A stretch of DNA of 64,000 nucleotides from Portulaca oleracea (GCA_029582165.1 CM055874.1:4724114-4788113); one strand, 5' to 3'; shown: positions 23,592-35,333, counted from the first letter of the stretch. The notes: generated by a model from the letters alone, not told the origin. Made by a program: numbers and translations.

Positions 23592-24253
23592 TTTCCTCCC
23601 AAACTTCAAAAAAATTACTCAAACCTTCAATCTAGAGATTGACTTGGGAAAGATGAACAAATAACCAGAACAAACCCCTTCAAAATCCCTCCAAAATTAT
23701 GCTGCTTTCTTCCCCTTTGATCTTCACCAAATCAAAACCTCAAAATTCTTGAAACCCCAGAAGGTAAAATCAAACTGGGTAATCTGGGACCAGCCTGCAT
23801 TTAAACCCAAAATTCTCAAATGGGGTCACATTAAACCACATAACAATCAACACCAACCAACTAAAACTGCAATAAATAGAGATTTCTCAATCTGGGTCAA
23901 CATGATCACTGAATTTCATGAGATGGGCAACAATAAACTAAAGGTAGAAAATCAAAAGTTGAATCAAAAAAGCAGAAAACAAACCTCGAGATCGAGGCTG
24001 GAAATTGGTCAAGACTATGCCAAAATGCACCAAATTTGCAGCATTCCTCAGAACTGATGAAAACCCATGAAAACCCACCAAAATTTCTTCCCTTTTTTTG
24101 TTGCAAAAATAGAAATAGATGAACATAGAGACAACTACTCTCTTTGAAAAGGAAATCTGTATTTCTCTCTCTAAAAATACAACCCCACCCACGTCCTTGC
24201 TTACAACAACAACGACGAGCCTATCTGTCTTTCCTCCTCCCTGTAATAATGAA
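23592..24253 (-). promoter_or_regulatory. Leader and promoter region of the EFR3-like gene
   Basis: No coding frame is supported upstream of the ATG at 23591. The stretch is rich in AAAC/CAAA words and has a possible leader donor (CTCGAG/GTTTGT) near 23984, so a 5' UTR intron is possible but unproven. A MULE-type MITE abuts its far end at 24254. Confidence 0.4.
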
Positions 24254-24638
24254 GGGAAATGATAAAAGTCTTCTACAAGACACATATTTTGTGTCTTGTC
24301 ATTATAGAAAACCTATATATTTGTGAATTAAATTGGAAAAAAGTTATATGATTGACTTCTATAATTATAATAATATATATAAATTGTATAAAATCACACT
24401 TTTATCTATATTTTTAAAAATTTACAAAAAAGCGTCTAAAATATGCCCAACGGATGGGGTTCATTCATTAGGGTGTCAATTTTAATTGTTGGTGTAGCCA
24501 ACACATTCCAAGCTTCTTATAATTGATAATTAATAGTATCTGTCAAAAAAATTGAGGTTAAAAACGATAATAAGTATTGATTTTATATGGGAGAAGACAT
24601 TTAAGGAGTGTCTTGGGGCAAGACACTTATCATCACCC
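24254..24638. mobile_element. MULE-type MITE, 385 bp (copy A)
   Basis: Begins GGGAAATGATAAAAGTCTT and ends CTTATCATCACCC, so the ends are inverted repeats. Flanking 9-bp target duplication AATAATGAA/AATTATGAA (one mismatch). The element at 37437-37821 has exactly the same length in the opposite orientation and matches throughout. A 9-bp duplication suggests Mutator-like mobilisation. It lies just upstream of the EFR3-like leader. Confidence 0.85.
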
Positions 24639-24938
24639 AATTATGAAAATGACCTTTTGCTTTTTGAGATACTCTACTACGTGATTTCCTTTTTGCACAT
24701 TGCCATTGAAATCGTATTTTTTGATTTTGTTTTCCTTTTCTTGATTAAGATATGGTAAGCATTTTGACCAACTATTTAACTACTTCACCCATTGTCGTCT
24801 TGTTAAAGTCAACCCATTTTGGTTGTCTGTTATCTTTCTTACCTTATCCTTTTCATTTTGATGTGAGACTATCTTATTACAAATTTCAACAATTTATCCA
24901 ATGGTTGATTATAAAATGGTCTCAATTGTAAATAAATA

Positions 24939-25151
24939 CTGTTTTCGTCCCTAAATGAGTGTCAATTTGACTAACATTTGATTGTTGATTGCTCATAAAT
25001 TATAATTGGTTATAATATGAAACTATCACCATTAAAAAAAAGTATTGTATTAAAAATTACAACAGTACGTGCTATTGTAATTGATAATAATTGATGAGTA
25101 ATTCATAATCAAAATTGAGTCAAATTTACACTTATTTCGGGACGGGGGCAG
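24939..25151. mobile_element. Stowaway-like MITE, 213 bp
   Basis: Terminal inverted repeats pair CTGTTTTCGTCCCTAAATGA with the complement of the right end (CTGCCCCCGTCCCGAAATAA), and the element is flanked by TA. These are Tc1/mariner Stowaway features. Confidence 0.8.
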
Positions 25152-25153
25152 TA

Positions 25154-26113
25154 TTCTTTTTTTGTGTTTACAATGTTGTATATTTCCGGCCCCTGTTTAG
25201 TTGTCATTTTAAAAAGATTTGTAGATACCAACATAACTAAGAAAATTATGAAGAAAATTGATAAAATTACTTAAATTAATAAAATTAATTATGAAGGAGG
25301 GATAATATAGATATAAAATTGGTAACAGTTAGATTAAAAATAATAATAAAAATAATTAAAAATAATTAAAAATAATAAAAATTAGAGATAATAAAAATTA
25401 GTTAAATAGGTAAATAAAAAGAAATAGAGAGTATAATATTCACTTGGCCTCCGAAAGAAACATTCTTTCAGTAGAAAGTTACAAATTTTGCTCCCCAATT
25501 TAGCTACTTTCAATTATTTGCTGCAACTTTGAGCAATGTTAAGTGATAAAAGATATATTTTCTTCAACTATTAAACATGTATTTTATATATTCAACTATA
25601 TCCAACATATTTTAATAACTTTCAACAAAATCTAAAGACCACAGGTATTATATAAAATTCAAATGGCAGGTGGAGCAACAAACACCAATAAATAACCTTT
25701 AAAAAATTAAAAGTTAATGTCTCCCCTTTCTTTTTTTACTGTTGTCAAGATTTTCGAGTAAGAACTTACAGTTAATATCTTATTTTTTTTATAACACAGT
25801 TCATTATATATATTAATGTCGTTGGATTCATAATAAAAATATTATTAAAAAATACTACATTCACCCTTAATTGTATGTTACAATAAGTAATCAATCAAAA
25901 CCAATAAACATTGATAATGGAATGAAAAATTTATAAAAAGTAAAAAATACCCTTAATTATAACCTTGGAATGAGATAAAGATATTATTTATTAAGAATAA
26001 AATTGATATTATGATTGTTGAAACTATAAAAGTTAAGTGATTTGATAAATAAAAAGGGGACAATGTAGTTAGAAAAGTGAAAAATAATTAGGGACGGCTG
26101 TACTATAATTTTA
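25154..26113. other. AT-rich intergenic DNA
   Basis: No gene is seen. It is very AT-rich with short AATAAAAATTA-type repeats around 25330-25400. I recognise no complete element here. Confidence 0.5.
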
Positions 26114-26292
26114 CTTGATTTCTAAATCAATGTCAATTTGATTAAACTTTAATCATTGATTACTCGCAAATTACTATGAGTTAGTATATGAAATTATCCC
26201 CGTTAAAAAGACATTATAACTTATCATAATTAATTTGAGAGTAATAAATGATCAAAGTAATTAAATTGACACTTATTTAGGGATGGGATGAG
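26114..26292. mobile_element. Stowaway-like MITE, degraded, 179 bp
   Basis: Left end CTTGATTTCTAAATCAATGT and the complement of the right end (CTCATCCCATCCCTAAATAA) form an imperfect inverted repeat flanked by TA. The right end of the same element recurs at about 31110-31140 next to the second SAP gene, so it predates that duplication. Confidence 0.65.
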
Positions 26293-26602
26293 TATTAAAT
26301 TTTTGTTGAAAACAATATTACATGAAAAAGTGTACGAGGCATGATTGCATGAAACAAGATAGGCAAGAAATGGTGTAAATTTGGTTTTGTTGACAAGGCA
26401 TGGTAGAAGTAACAGTGGACGTCATCATGGCATGAATACTGTCATCTTTATTCGTTGGCTCATTGTACCTTTGCACTTTCGCAGTTTGACATATAGGAAA
26501 GGAGAATTAACAAACAAACAAAACTCTAGCATATACAGGAAAAAAAAAACACCTAAAATCAACCATGTTACGAAGTCTAGACGTTTATAACTGGGTGGCT
26601 CC

Positions 26603-27549
26603 CTAGTTATCTCCATCTGCATGCTCCCTTTCTAAATGCTGAATAAGGGCAGCAATATCTGTAAATCCTCTGTTACATTGGGGGCATACATCGGTCAGAT
26701 CTGTAATGGTTGCAAAACTGCCATCACACTTCATACGAACTTTAACGGCTTCCCACTGCGGAGTTTCAGTTGTTGTACTTGTAGTTGTACCCCTGCTGCT
26801 GCTGCTTTGTCCCGCCTCCGATGGCCTCCCAGGACATTCGTGATCGGGTCCCAACTGGTGTGTCAAGCAGTGGTCATTGCCACAGTCCGTGCACTTGACC
26901 GTGTTCGAGGGTGTCAGAATCTCACTGCAACCAGAAACCGGGCATTGCCTCTCGTTGGTTGGAGCTGGATCACATTCAGTGCGAATGTGGTCTTCCCAGG
27001 TGATTCTGGGGTCTTCGTCAGCAACCAGCCGAAATCCTTTGGCGCAGATTGGGCAAATGACAATGGTCATGCCTTGCTCATCGCCTTCAGGGCAATTGTG
27101 CTGTTCATAGCTTCGATGCTCTAAGCAAAATGACTGTCAAAATCATGATAAACCCATTAGAGTTTGTTGGGGAATCAACGAACAACTCAAGATGGAAATG
27201 CAAAGACCCAAGAATACCAATTTGGGGGTTCTTGAAACCTTGAGAAAGAAGCCCATTACGGACTAAGGTACTTATGAAAACATAACATGAATTAGGGGAG
27301 TCAAGTACAGTTTAGACATTCAAGAAAGTGGGGGGGTCACGATTCTTGGATACAAGGAAGAGCAGAAGGAGTTGGTCAATTTGGGAATACAATTCAAATC
27401 AAAATCAAAGGAAGAAAAGCGGGAAGTTTGAAGCAGAGAAAGAGAGAGACCTGGTCACAGCGGTCGCAGATGAAGGCGATGAAATCAATCTGCCTGCAAT
27501 CAGCGACGGAGCAGTGTTGTCCTAAGTTGGGCGATTCCGGCGTTCCCAT
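26603..27549 (-). CDS. AN1/C2H2 zinc-finger stress-associated protein, SAP11 type (copy 1)
   Basis: Exon 1 is 27549-27451 and exon 2 is 27133-26603, joined in phase 0; 209 aa. The start MGTPE matches Arabidopsis SAP11. First AN1 finger, residues 13-50, has all eight ligands and is split by the intron. A linker with CPICAKG follows, then a complete second AN1 finger (CPVSGC, KCTDC, HCLTHQLGPDHEC). The first C2H2 finger is damaged: one cysteine and both histidines are missing between MKCDGSF and VCPQC. The second C2H2 (CPQC...HLEREH) is intact. A GT-rich Ser/Thr linker precedes the C2H2 region. Family members act in abiotic stress responses; some bind ubiquitin or act as E3 ligases, but this one's role is unknown. 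First of four copies on the same strand. Confidence 0.9.
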
Positions 27550-27829
27550 TTCTTGGGATGACAACGGAGATGAAATGACAGGGGTCTGGTCTCACTGGGT
27601 TTGAATTGAATTTAAAACACCCGCGACAGAGTGAGAGAGAGGGAGAGGGGGCAAAGTAAAATTTATAAACACCACCAATGGAGGGAGGGATAGATTTAGG
27701 AGGAGTAACTTATGTTTATCACATTTCTTGATTTCTTGTAATAATTTTTTCGACATTTTATTTTTAAAAATGATCTTTACCCTATCTTATTATTGATCAC
27801 AAAAATTAATTGGGCTAAAATTCAACAAA

Positions 27830-28672
27830 GTGTAACTTATATTTTTACCATACCTGACATTTGCTGTAATCATTTTTATGCACCCCACCTTTGTGAAATA
27901 ATTTTTACCCTAACTCACAATAGTTGTTAGTGATTTTTACTTAACTTATTATAGTAGCAAGTGTTGTGTTACTAAAAATCAAGATCTTCGATTTCCGCAT
28001 TTACTACTGAAGATCTTGAATCCAAGACGACATTGGAATGTCATTCTAGAAACAAACACAAGAAGCAATCTACAATGAAATTTCAGTCTTCTTCATCTAT
28101 GCTCCATTAAACTTTACCTAACCTCTCATTCCTTCCTTACTACCCTCTCCACTCCCGATCACGTAAATCAATCCTAAACACGTTCGCGGTTGCCGATTTC
28201 CAACAAAATGTGAATCTACTAATTCATAACTAGTTATTGATTCATACACTTCATGATTTAAGTTATTCACTATAAAAAGAATAATAAAAAGTGATAAATA
28301 AAGAACTCTACTCCAAGCTAAACGCTTCACTATATAAGCTATCAGTCGCGCGGAAAAATTCTACGACCAATACAATATCGATTGCTCTGTTAAGTCGTTG
28401 TATTATGTTAAGTCGATGTATCCTTGTTATGTTGTAGTGTGTAGCAACACTTACAACAAACCTCAGGTAGGGTAAAAATTCACTTACAGCTTATGTGAGG
28501 TAAAATAAAAATTATTCCACAAAGATGGATGTATAATAGTTATTACGCCAAACCTGAGGTAAGATAAAAAATACTTAGAGCTATTGTGAGATAAGGTAAA
28601 AATTATTTCACAAATGTAGGGTGTTTAAAAATTATTACAACAAAACTCAGGTAGAGTAAATGTAATTTACAC
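27830..28672. mobile_element. Foldback-type element with long inverted ends
   Basis: About 130 bases at the left (27830-27960) match, in reverse complement, about 28540-28672. Shared words include TTTGTGAAATAATTTTTACC and CTCACAATAG. The paralogous place beside SAP copy 3 (about 37897) lacks it, so it is an insertion. A fragment of one end recurs at about 30740-30800. Target duplication is unclear, so exact ends are uncertain by several bases. Confidence 0.65.
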
Positions 28673-29101
28673 CAATTTTACCCTATGTATATATATACAT
28701 TAAGTCTAACCCTATTTATGTACCTGAAAATGCAATTTACATATATCAAGTTCCATTCCTAAAATGTTTAGTTTTTGCCGATCATCTTCCTTAAAAGTCA
28801 GCAAGACCTCTTCCCCTATCATAAACCTTATGCAAACTCATCATTCACTCATAGAGTTTGAGAATGTGGTGAATATGTGCATGTTTGAAAAAGTTAAAAA
28901 TATCGAGTTGACGACTAAAATATTTGGGTGTGTTTCGTAAACCTTTGAAGCATTTTGGACACTGGAACCTAAATGTATTACAGGACAAAACCATCTATTA
29001 TTTATCAAATTACATTTTCACTGAAAATCCTACAAAAAACTAATACAAGAAAATTTAGAAGGTAAAATAGACATATAACTCAGATGAGATAGGGTCCAAA
29101 T
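28673..29101. repeat. Conserved spacer of the SAP repeat unit, copy 1
   Basis: A non-coding sequence of about 370 bp (from AATTTACATAT to GGGTCCAAAT) that recurs at about 32495-32855 and 37980-38352, each time between a SAP gene and a hAT-like element. It shows that SAP gene and element were duplicated together. Confidence 0.8.
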
Positions 29102-30720
29102 TAGGGATGGCAGTTGAGCGGGGAATCCCCGTCTCCGCTTGGGGCCCGCCCTGCTCTAGGGAAAAATCTCCGCACTCAATGAGGACGAGGACGGATATTA
29201 TATTAAATACCCGCACGGGGACGGGGCGGGGATTGGGACAAAATTTTCTCCATCCCCGTCCCCGCTTACCCGTCGGGGAAAATAACCCAGCCACATACAC
29301 GTAGACCCGTCCCCGCTATACATTAAATTTATATTTTTACCCATAAAATTCTATTTTCATATTCATAATTTGAAGGGTATGTTTGTATTTCATGATAAAG
29401 TATGCAAAAAGGGTGATAATATGTTTATTCAAATTTGAAATCTAATACTACTTAGTGGCTAAAATACTTTAATCTTTGATGGAGCTGAAGAACCCAATTT
29501 GGTTCCACAGACTTGAGGCTTTCGCATACTAATGCTATTGAGTGGACAAGGAGAAGATATAATTCCGTGCTGAATTTAATCCAAAAACATAACAATAATT
29601 TAATGGAACTAATAACGTATAACTCCCTCCAAGTTTTGTAAAATGAGGATTTTACCCTCCATATTTGAAAAAAGTTAATTACCCAACCTAACAAACAGTA
29701 AATACAATAAATATGATACATAATCATTGTCGATATCATCTATATACACTTTTTGCGATTTATTTAGTCAACTTAAGTGGTAAAAGTTCAAAATTACCCT
29801 TCATTTAAAATTTCTTCCTTCCCCAATTTTTCTTTTATACCCTTAGCTATAACCTCCTATTTGTTGGATAAAACACAACCCCACCAGCCCTGTCTCATCT
29901 GGATTTTGAAGAAATTCTCTTGTATGAGTGATATAAGCATTCAGAGGACTCATTGAAGAGTACGATTTTAAAGCTCATTTACAAAAAAAAAAAAAAAACA
30001 AATGAATAGAGATAAAGCTGTGCAAATATTGAGGGTCAATCTAGCTCTGTATCTGTAGAAAAGTTTTGCAAATAGCCCAAGCAAATAATTTTCTTTATAT
30101 ATTATTTTGCTTTGCACTGAATATGCTCTAATTACACGACCCTGACATTTTTTATCTGTAATATTCATAATTATCTAAACAATATTAGCCCTCTGTTGCT
30201 GCAATAAATTGTAATTTATTTGGGCTAATTTTATCAAACAAAAAATAAAATTATTTGGGTTAGTAGTCAACTGAAGTCTATGTGAGCAGTATGAAGAATC
30301 GATGTGATGAGCGATGGCGCTGATTATTGTGAAGTTTGAGAGAGCTAACCACAAGGGTATTTTTATCTTTTCAATTAAGATATGAAGGATATTTTTGTCA
30401 AAGCAGATAAAATTACAAGGGCAAGCATGTCCAGGTCGATGACTAATCAGAAAAAGTATGCATTTATATAAACAATAAAGGTTAGGTTAGGTAATTAACA
30501 TTTCTCAAATATGGAGGGTAAAATTCTCATTTCACAAAACTTTGAGGGAGTTGTATGTTATTAGTTCATAATTTAATTCTCCATTGGGAGCGGGGAACCC
30601 GCAAGCATGGGGATGAGGCTAATTTCCCCATCTGCAGCGGGGATGGGCACGGGGGGTGGGGCGCTGGGCGGGTACGGGGAGTATATCCCCTGTCTCCAAC
30701 CCGCCCTATTGTCATCCCTA
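29102..30720. mobile_element. Non-autonomous hAT element (copy 1) with nested insertion
   Basis: Terminal inverted repeats TAGGGATGGCA and TGTCATCCCTA, with an 8-bp target duplication GTCCAAAT/GTCAAAAT (one mismatch), fit the hAT superfamily. GC-rich ends (GGCGGGGATTGGG type words) surround an AT-rich middle. A 963-bp MULE-like element (29605-30567) is nested inside; without it the element would be about 650 bp. No transposase is present. Confidence 0.82.
29605..30567. mobile_element. MULE-like element with ~80-bp inverted ends, 963 bp
   Basis: The left end (GGAACTAATAACGTATAACT) is matched by the complement of the right end over about 80 bases, including the shared word TTTTACCCTCCATATTTGA. 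The direct repeat ATAATTTAAT flanks it (29595-29604 and 30568-30577). Long inverted ends with a 9-10 bp duplication are Mutator-like. No coding sequence is recognisable inside. Confidence 0.85.
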
Positions 30721-31358
30721 GTCAAAATCATTGTCAAAGGTGGGGGTTTTGAAAATTATTACAACAAACTTCACGTAGAGTAAATGTAATTACTTGATTT
30801 AGGGTTAAACTTTGGTAAATTATTGCAGCAAATTTGATTTAGGGTAAATGTTGTAACTCACAGAGTCTTATACTATCTTGAATTTGAATTTATACTTTGG
30901 TAAATTAAAAATTATATGTATGTGCTTCAAATATAATTATTGTTCGTTCTCATATTGTTCATTCATACTTATCCATTGTTCACTTCCAATAATATAATTG
31001 TTCACTCATTCCTACTTAGAGCACGTGCTCCGGTGCACCTAATAAATTGCAGTAATTGAGAGTCGACTACCGAAAAATATTAAAAATAAGGACACTTACC
31101 ATGTATTTGGATTGATACTTATTTAGGGATGAAATGAGTATTAGATTTTTGTTGAAAACAATATTACATGAGAAAGTGTACGAGGCATGAAACAAGGTAG
31201 GCAAGAAATATATGTAAATTTGGTTTGTTGACAAGGCATTTGGAATTAACAGTTTGACATATAGGAAAGCAGAATTAACAAACAATATCTAGTACAGAAA
31301 AAAACACCTAAAATCAAGCATGCTACGAAGTCTTGACGTTTATGACTGGGTGGCCCCC
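30721..31358. other. Inter-unit DNA left of SAP copy 2
   Basis: No gene. About 30860-31070 resembles 47440-47760 (TTGTTCA-rich words), the end region of another unit. About 31080-31358 is the duplicated 3' flank of a SAP gene, matching 26260-26600. Confidence 0.55.
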
Positions 31359-32244
31359 TTAATCATCGCTATGATCCATTTGTACATGCTCAACAAGGGC
31401 AAGAAGATCCGTAAATTCTCTGTTACATAGGGGGCATTCATCGATCGTTGGATGAACATCCTGAACATGATCCAACAGCTGTATAAGGGATGTAAAACTG
31501 CGATCACACTGCAGACAAACATCAACGGTTTGCCACTGCGGAGTTTCAGTTGTTGTACTTGTAGTTGTACCCCTGCTGCTGCTGCTTTGTTCCGCCTTCG
31601 ATGGCTTCCCAGGACATTTGTGATCGGGTCCAAACCGGTGTATCAAGCAGTGGTCATTGTCACAGTCCTTGCACTTGACCGTGTTGGAGAGTGCCAGAAT
31701 CACACTGCATCCAGAAACCGGGCATTTCCTCTTGTTGGTTGCTGGATCACATACAGTTTTAGCGTGGCCTTGCTCGTCGGCTTCAGGGCAATTGTGCTGT
31801 CTGTAGCTTCGATGCTCTAAGCAAAATGTCTGTCAAAATCATGATAAACCCATTAGAGTTTGTTGAAGAATCAAGTTCATACCATAGCAAACTTAATTCA
31901 AGCTCTAACATAAGACAACAAAGAGAAATGACACACATATCATGGATCTTTCATGGACAAGATTCCAAGAATGAGTCTTTAGGCATTCAAACGTAATGGG
32001 AAAGACTTCCCAAGTTGTTTTTCTCCCAAGAAATGATTATGGGGCACATTGATTGGCAAGTACAGTTTAGGCATTCAAGAATCTGGGAATACAATCAAAA
32101 TCAAAATCAAAATCGGAAAGTTTGAAGCAGAGAAATGAGAGAGACCTGGTGACAGCGGTTGCAGGTGAAGGGGAGGAAATCAATCTGGTTGCAATCAGCG
32201 ACGTAGCAGTGTTGTCCTAAGTTGGGCAATTCCGGGGTATCCAT
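31359..32244 (-). CDS. AN1/C2H2 zinc-finger stress-associated protein, SAP11 type (copy 2)
   Basis: Exon 1 is 32244-32146 and exon 2 is 31829-31359; 189 aa; intron at the same place and phase as copy 1. The first AN1 finger is complete. The linker between AN1 fingers has an in-frame deletion of about 35 residues that removes the conserved CPICAKG...ITWEDH segment, so DEQG runs directly into HAKTVCDP. The second AN1 (CPVSGC, KCKDC, HCLIHRFGPDHKC) and both C2H2 fingers (CLQC...HVQDVH and CPLC...HVQMDH) are complete. The frame is open throughout, so the shortened protein may be made. No targeting signal is seen. Function is inferred from the SAP family only. Confidence 0.88.
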
Positions 32245-32868
32245 TTGAATTCTTGAATCAATCCCAGAAATCTAACTTGTCTGACAAGAAGTTAGATTCT
32301 TGAAGAGATGACAAGGGAGGGAGATGACAGGGGTTTCCTCTCACTGGATTTGAATCCAGTTTAAACACCCACGAAACAGAGAGAGGGAGAGCCGGACAGG
32401 GGCAAAGTAAAATTTCTTGTAATAATATTTAGGACATTTTATTTTTTAAATTGATTTTTTCCCTATCTTATTATTGATGATAAAGATTAATTGGGCAATT
32501 TACATATCAGGTTACACTCCTAGAATGTTCAGTTTTTGTCCATCGTCTTCATTAAAAGTCAGCAAGAACTCTTCCCCTATCATAAACTCTATGCAAACTC
32601 ATGATTCACTCATAGAGGTCGAGAATGTGGTGAATTTGTGCATGTTTGAGAAAGTTAAAAATATCGATTAAAATATTTGGGTGTGTTTCGTAACGCTCGA
32701 AGCATTTTGGGCATTGGAACCTAAATGAGTTACAGGACAAAACCATCTATTATTTATCAATTTACATTTTCACTTAAAATCCTACAAAAAAAACTAATAC
32801 AAGAAAATTGAGAGGGTAAAATAAACATACAGCTCAGATGAGATAGGGTCCAAATTAGGGATGACAAT

Positions 32869-34057
32869 TGTTCGGTTGTGGTATTTGGGGTTTTATAAGT
32901 AAAGGTAATCGTATTCACAGGGATGGTGTGTCAGGCTAATAGGGAATTGGTTTGTTAGGGTTTGAAATTGCAGGAAACAGTAAATAATTTAAACTAGATT
33001 AATTATGAATTGAAAATAATGGAAACTAAAAAAAAACATGAAATTGAAAACAAAACAAAACAAAACAAAACCTAACTACTAGTTTGATCAAAAAAAAAAA
33101 CCTAACTACTAAAACAAGGACAAGAAACTAAACTAGAAATCAAGAGCATATTCAATAAAGCAATTAAAAACTATGAAAGTAAAAACTAAACTAATTACTG
33201 AATTGAAAACAGAAAACATTACTGAATGCAGATTTCTTCCTATCGATCTTCTCCTCTTTGAATCTTGAATCTTTGAATCAAGAATCTTTCTACCGAACAA
33301 ACAAGAAAGGGCATGATTTGGATTACTAAGACTACTTGAATCCTCACCTGAAGGGAGAATTCGAGTAACTTTATTCCTCCTCTTCACTAAAAAGTGGAAT
33401 TTTTTTGGGAACTAACACTAATAAAATTGAGAATAGCGAAACAGAAAGTAAAGAACAAGAAAGAACAAGAATTTGAATTAATCTTGAAAGAGAATGTGCT
33501 TACAATCGAGGAATTGAAAGAAAACTTAAAGAAACTAAAGACTAAGACTAAACTAAAACTAAAACTAAAACTAAAATCTAATGGGGTCCTTCTAATGGCT
33601 AATAAATAATATATATATATATAACAAAGTTTAGGAAAGGAAATGAAAATAATAAACTCCCAAAACCCTAGCATGAAACGGCGTATTACGAGGGCCTAAA
33701 TAACCAGGACGCTGGCAGCATGTATCAAGGCACTGGCAGCACCTATGCTTGACGTTATTTTTTACTTCCCGAAACCAAGCGCTCCGCTGGCAATGTCTAA
33801 AAGGCGCTGGCAGCGTTTCATTCTCGTGTTGCTACTGTTTAAGACGCTGGCAGCGGTTATCTGGGTGCTGGCAGCGCTTCTGTTGCTGCTGCTTTTTTTC
33901 GACATTTCTTTCATCTTTTTCCTTCCTTTCTTAATTCACTTATCCATGAATTTTGATTAAGACCTGTAAATCACACTAATTTTCCAATCAAGTGAAGAAA
34001 TCACAACCAAAAATACTCAATTTATGGTCTTAATTCGGCTCAAAATGAGACCGAACA
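32869..34057. mobile_element. Solo LTR inside hAT copy 2, 1189 bp
   Basis: Begins TGTTCGGTTGTGG and ends GAGACCGAACA. The flanks ACAAT/GCAGT are a target duplication with two G/A changes; the uninterrupted copy 1 reads GGCAGTTGAGC at this place. Internally it holds runs of AAAAC and AACTAAA and four to five CGCTGGCAGC words (33712-33880). Retrotransposon family not identified. Confidence 0.75.
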
Positions 34058-34192
34058 GCAGTTGAGCGGGGAATCCCTGTCTCCGCTTGGGGCCCGCCCC
34101 GCTCTGGGGAAAAATCCCCGCACTCAATGGGGACGAGGACGGGGACAAAATTTTCTCCGGCCCCGTCCCTCCTTACCCGTCGGGGAAAATAA

Positions 34193-34628
34193 GGCTCTTC
34201 TTGGGAGGAGAGTAAAAAATGGGGTGTAGGAGTTCATAAGAGTAAAGGAGGGTGAGAGTATGGGAGAGTTTATAAGGGTAACAACTTACCTCTGCTTGGG
34301 AGAACATTTTGGAGAGTTCATAAGAGTAAAGTGTTAAATGACATATATACCCTTTTATGTTATATGTAATTCAATATAATACAATTAGGGTTAGGGGTAT
34401 AAAGGTCATTTCTATCTTATGTATGATATAATTATGTGGAACACTTGTTTACACCCCAAATTGAGGTGTTAAAAAAAATAGGGGTAAAGAGGTGTAAAGG
34501 AGAGTAAACCCTACTCTCCCTCACCCTCCCTCACCCTCCCTCACTCTCTTCCCAAGCAGGAGTAAGGAGGAGTAGGTACCCTCCTTAACCCCTCCTTACT
34601 CCCCTCTACCCCTCTCCCAAGCAGACCC
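34193..34628. mobile_element. PIF/Harbinger-like (Tourist-type) MITE, 436 bp
   Basis: Ends are GGCTCTTCTTGGGAGG and the complement GGGTCTGCTTGGGAGAGG, flanked by the 3-bp duplication TAA (34190-34192 and 34629-34631). Other hAT copies lack it at this place. A second, inverted partial copy lies at about 35650-35864. Confidence 0.78.
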
Positions 34629-34823
34629 TAACCCGTCCCCGCTATACATTAAATTTACATATTTACCCATATAATTCTATTTTCATATTCATAATTTGAA
34701 GGGTACGTTTATATTTAATAGCAGAGTATGTAAAAAGAGTGATAATATGTTTATTCAAATTTGTAAAAAGAGTAATAATATGTTTATTCAAAATTTGAAA
34801 GGTATGTTTGTATTTACCCATTA

Positions 34824-35091
34824 GGCCCAATTCTTTTATGCGGTGAATTTACGGTGCGGTAAATTGCGGTGGTTTGCGGTAAGTTGCGGTGGAAATAATA
34901 AATGGTTGTTGATATATTTTTATTTGAAAATTAGGGAATATGATTATGTGTGGGAAATAATAATCAATATTTTAATCATTGGAAATTTTTTGAATTTCAA
35001 TAAAAAGGTAAATGGTAATGTGCAATGAGTTGCGGTGGATTGCGGTAAAGGGTAGTTTGATAACTTGCAATACCGCATAAAAGAACGGGGC
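34824..35091. mobile_element. MITE with GCGGTA-rich body, 268 bp
   Basis: Inverted ends GGCCCAATTCTTTTATGCGG and (complement of right end) GCCCCGTTCTTTTATGCGGT, with TTA on both sides. The body repeats GCGGTAAATT/GCGGTGG words. A relative occupies the equivalent site in hAT copy 3 (46893-47258), but copy 1 has an uninterrupted ACTTAGTGGC there. Confidence 0.78.
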
Positions 35092-35287
35092 TTAGTGGCT
35101 AAAATACTTTAATCTTTGATGGAGCTGAAGAACCCAATTTGGTTCCACAGACTTGAGGCTTTCGCATACTGTGATACTAATGCTACTGAGTGGATGAGGA
35201 AAAAATATAATCTGTGCTGAATTTAATCAAAAAACATAACAATGATGAGCTTCACTATGGATTGTGAACGTTGAGATTCTATCACTC

Positions 35288-35333
<46 letters not shown>

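Larger units (their letters stand above)
32856..35240. mobile_element. hAT-like element (copy 2), broken by three insertions
   Basis: Starts TAGGGATGACA after the same GTCCAAAT flank as copy 1. Its sequence is interrupted by a solo LTR (32869-34057), a PIF/Harbinger-like MITE (34193-34628) and a second MITE (34824-35091). It can be followed to about 35240, where homology to copy 1 stops. The right terminus is missing. Confidence 0.8.
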
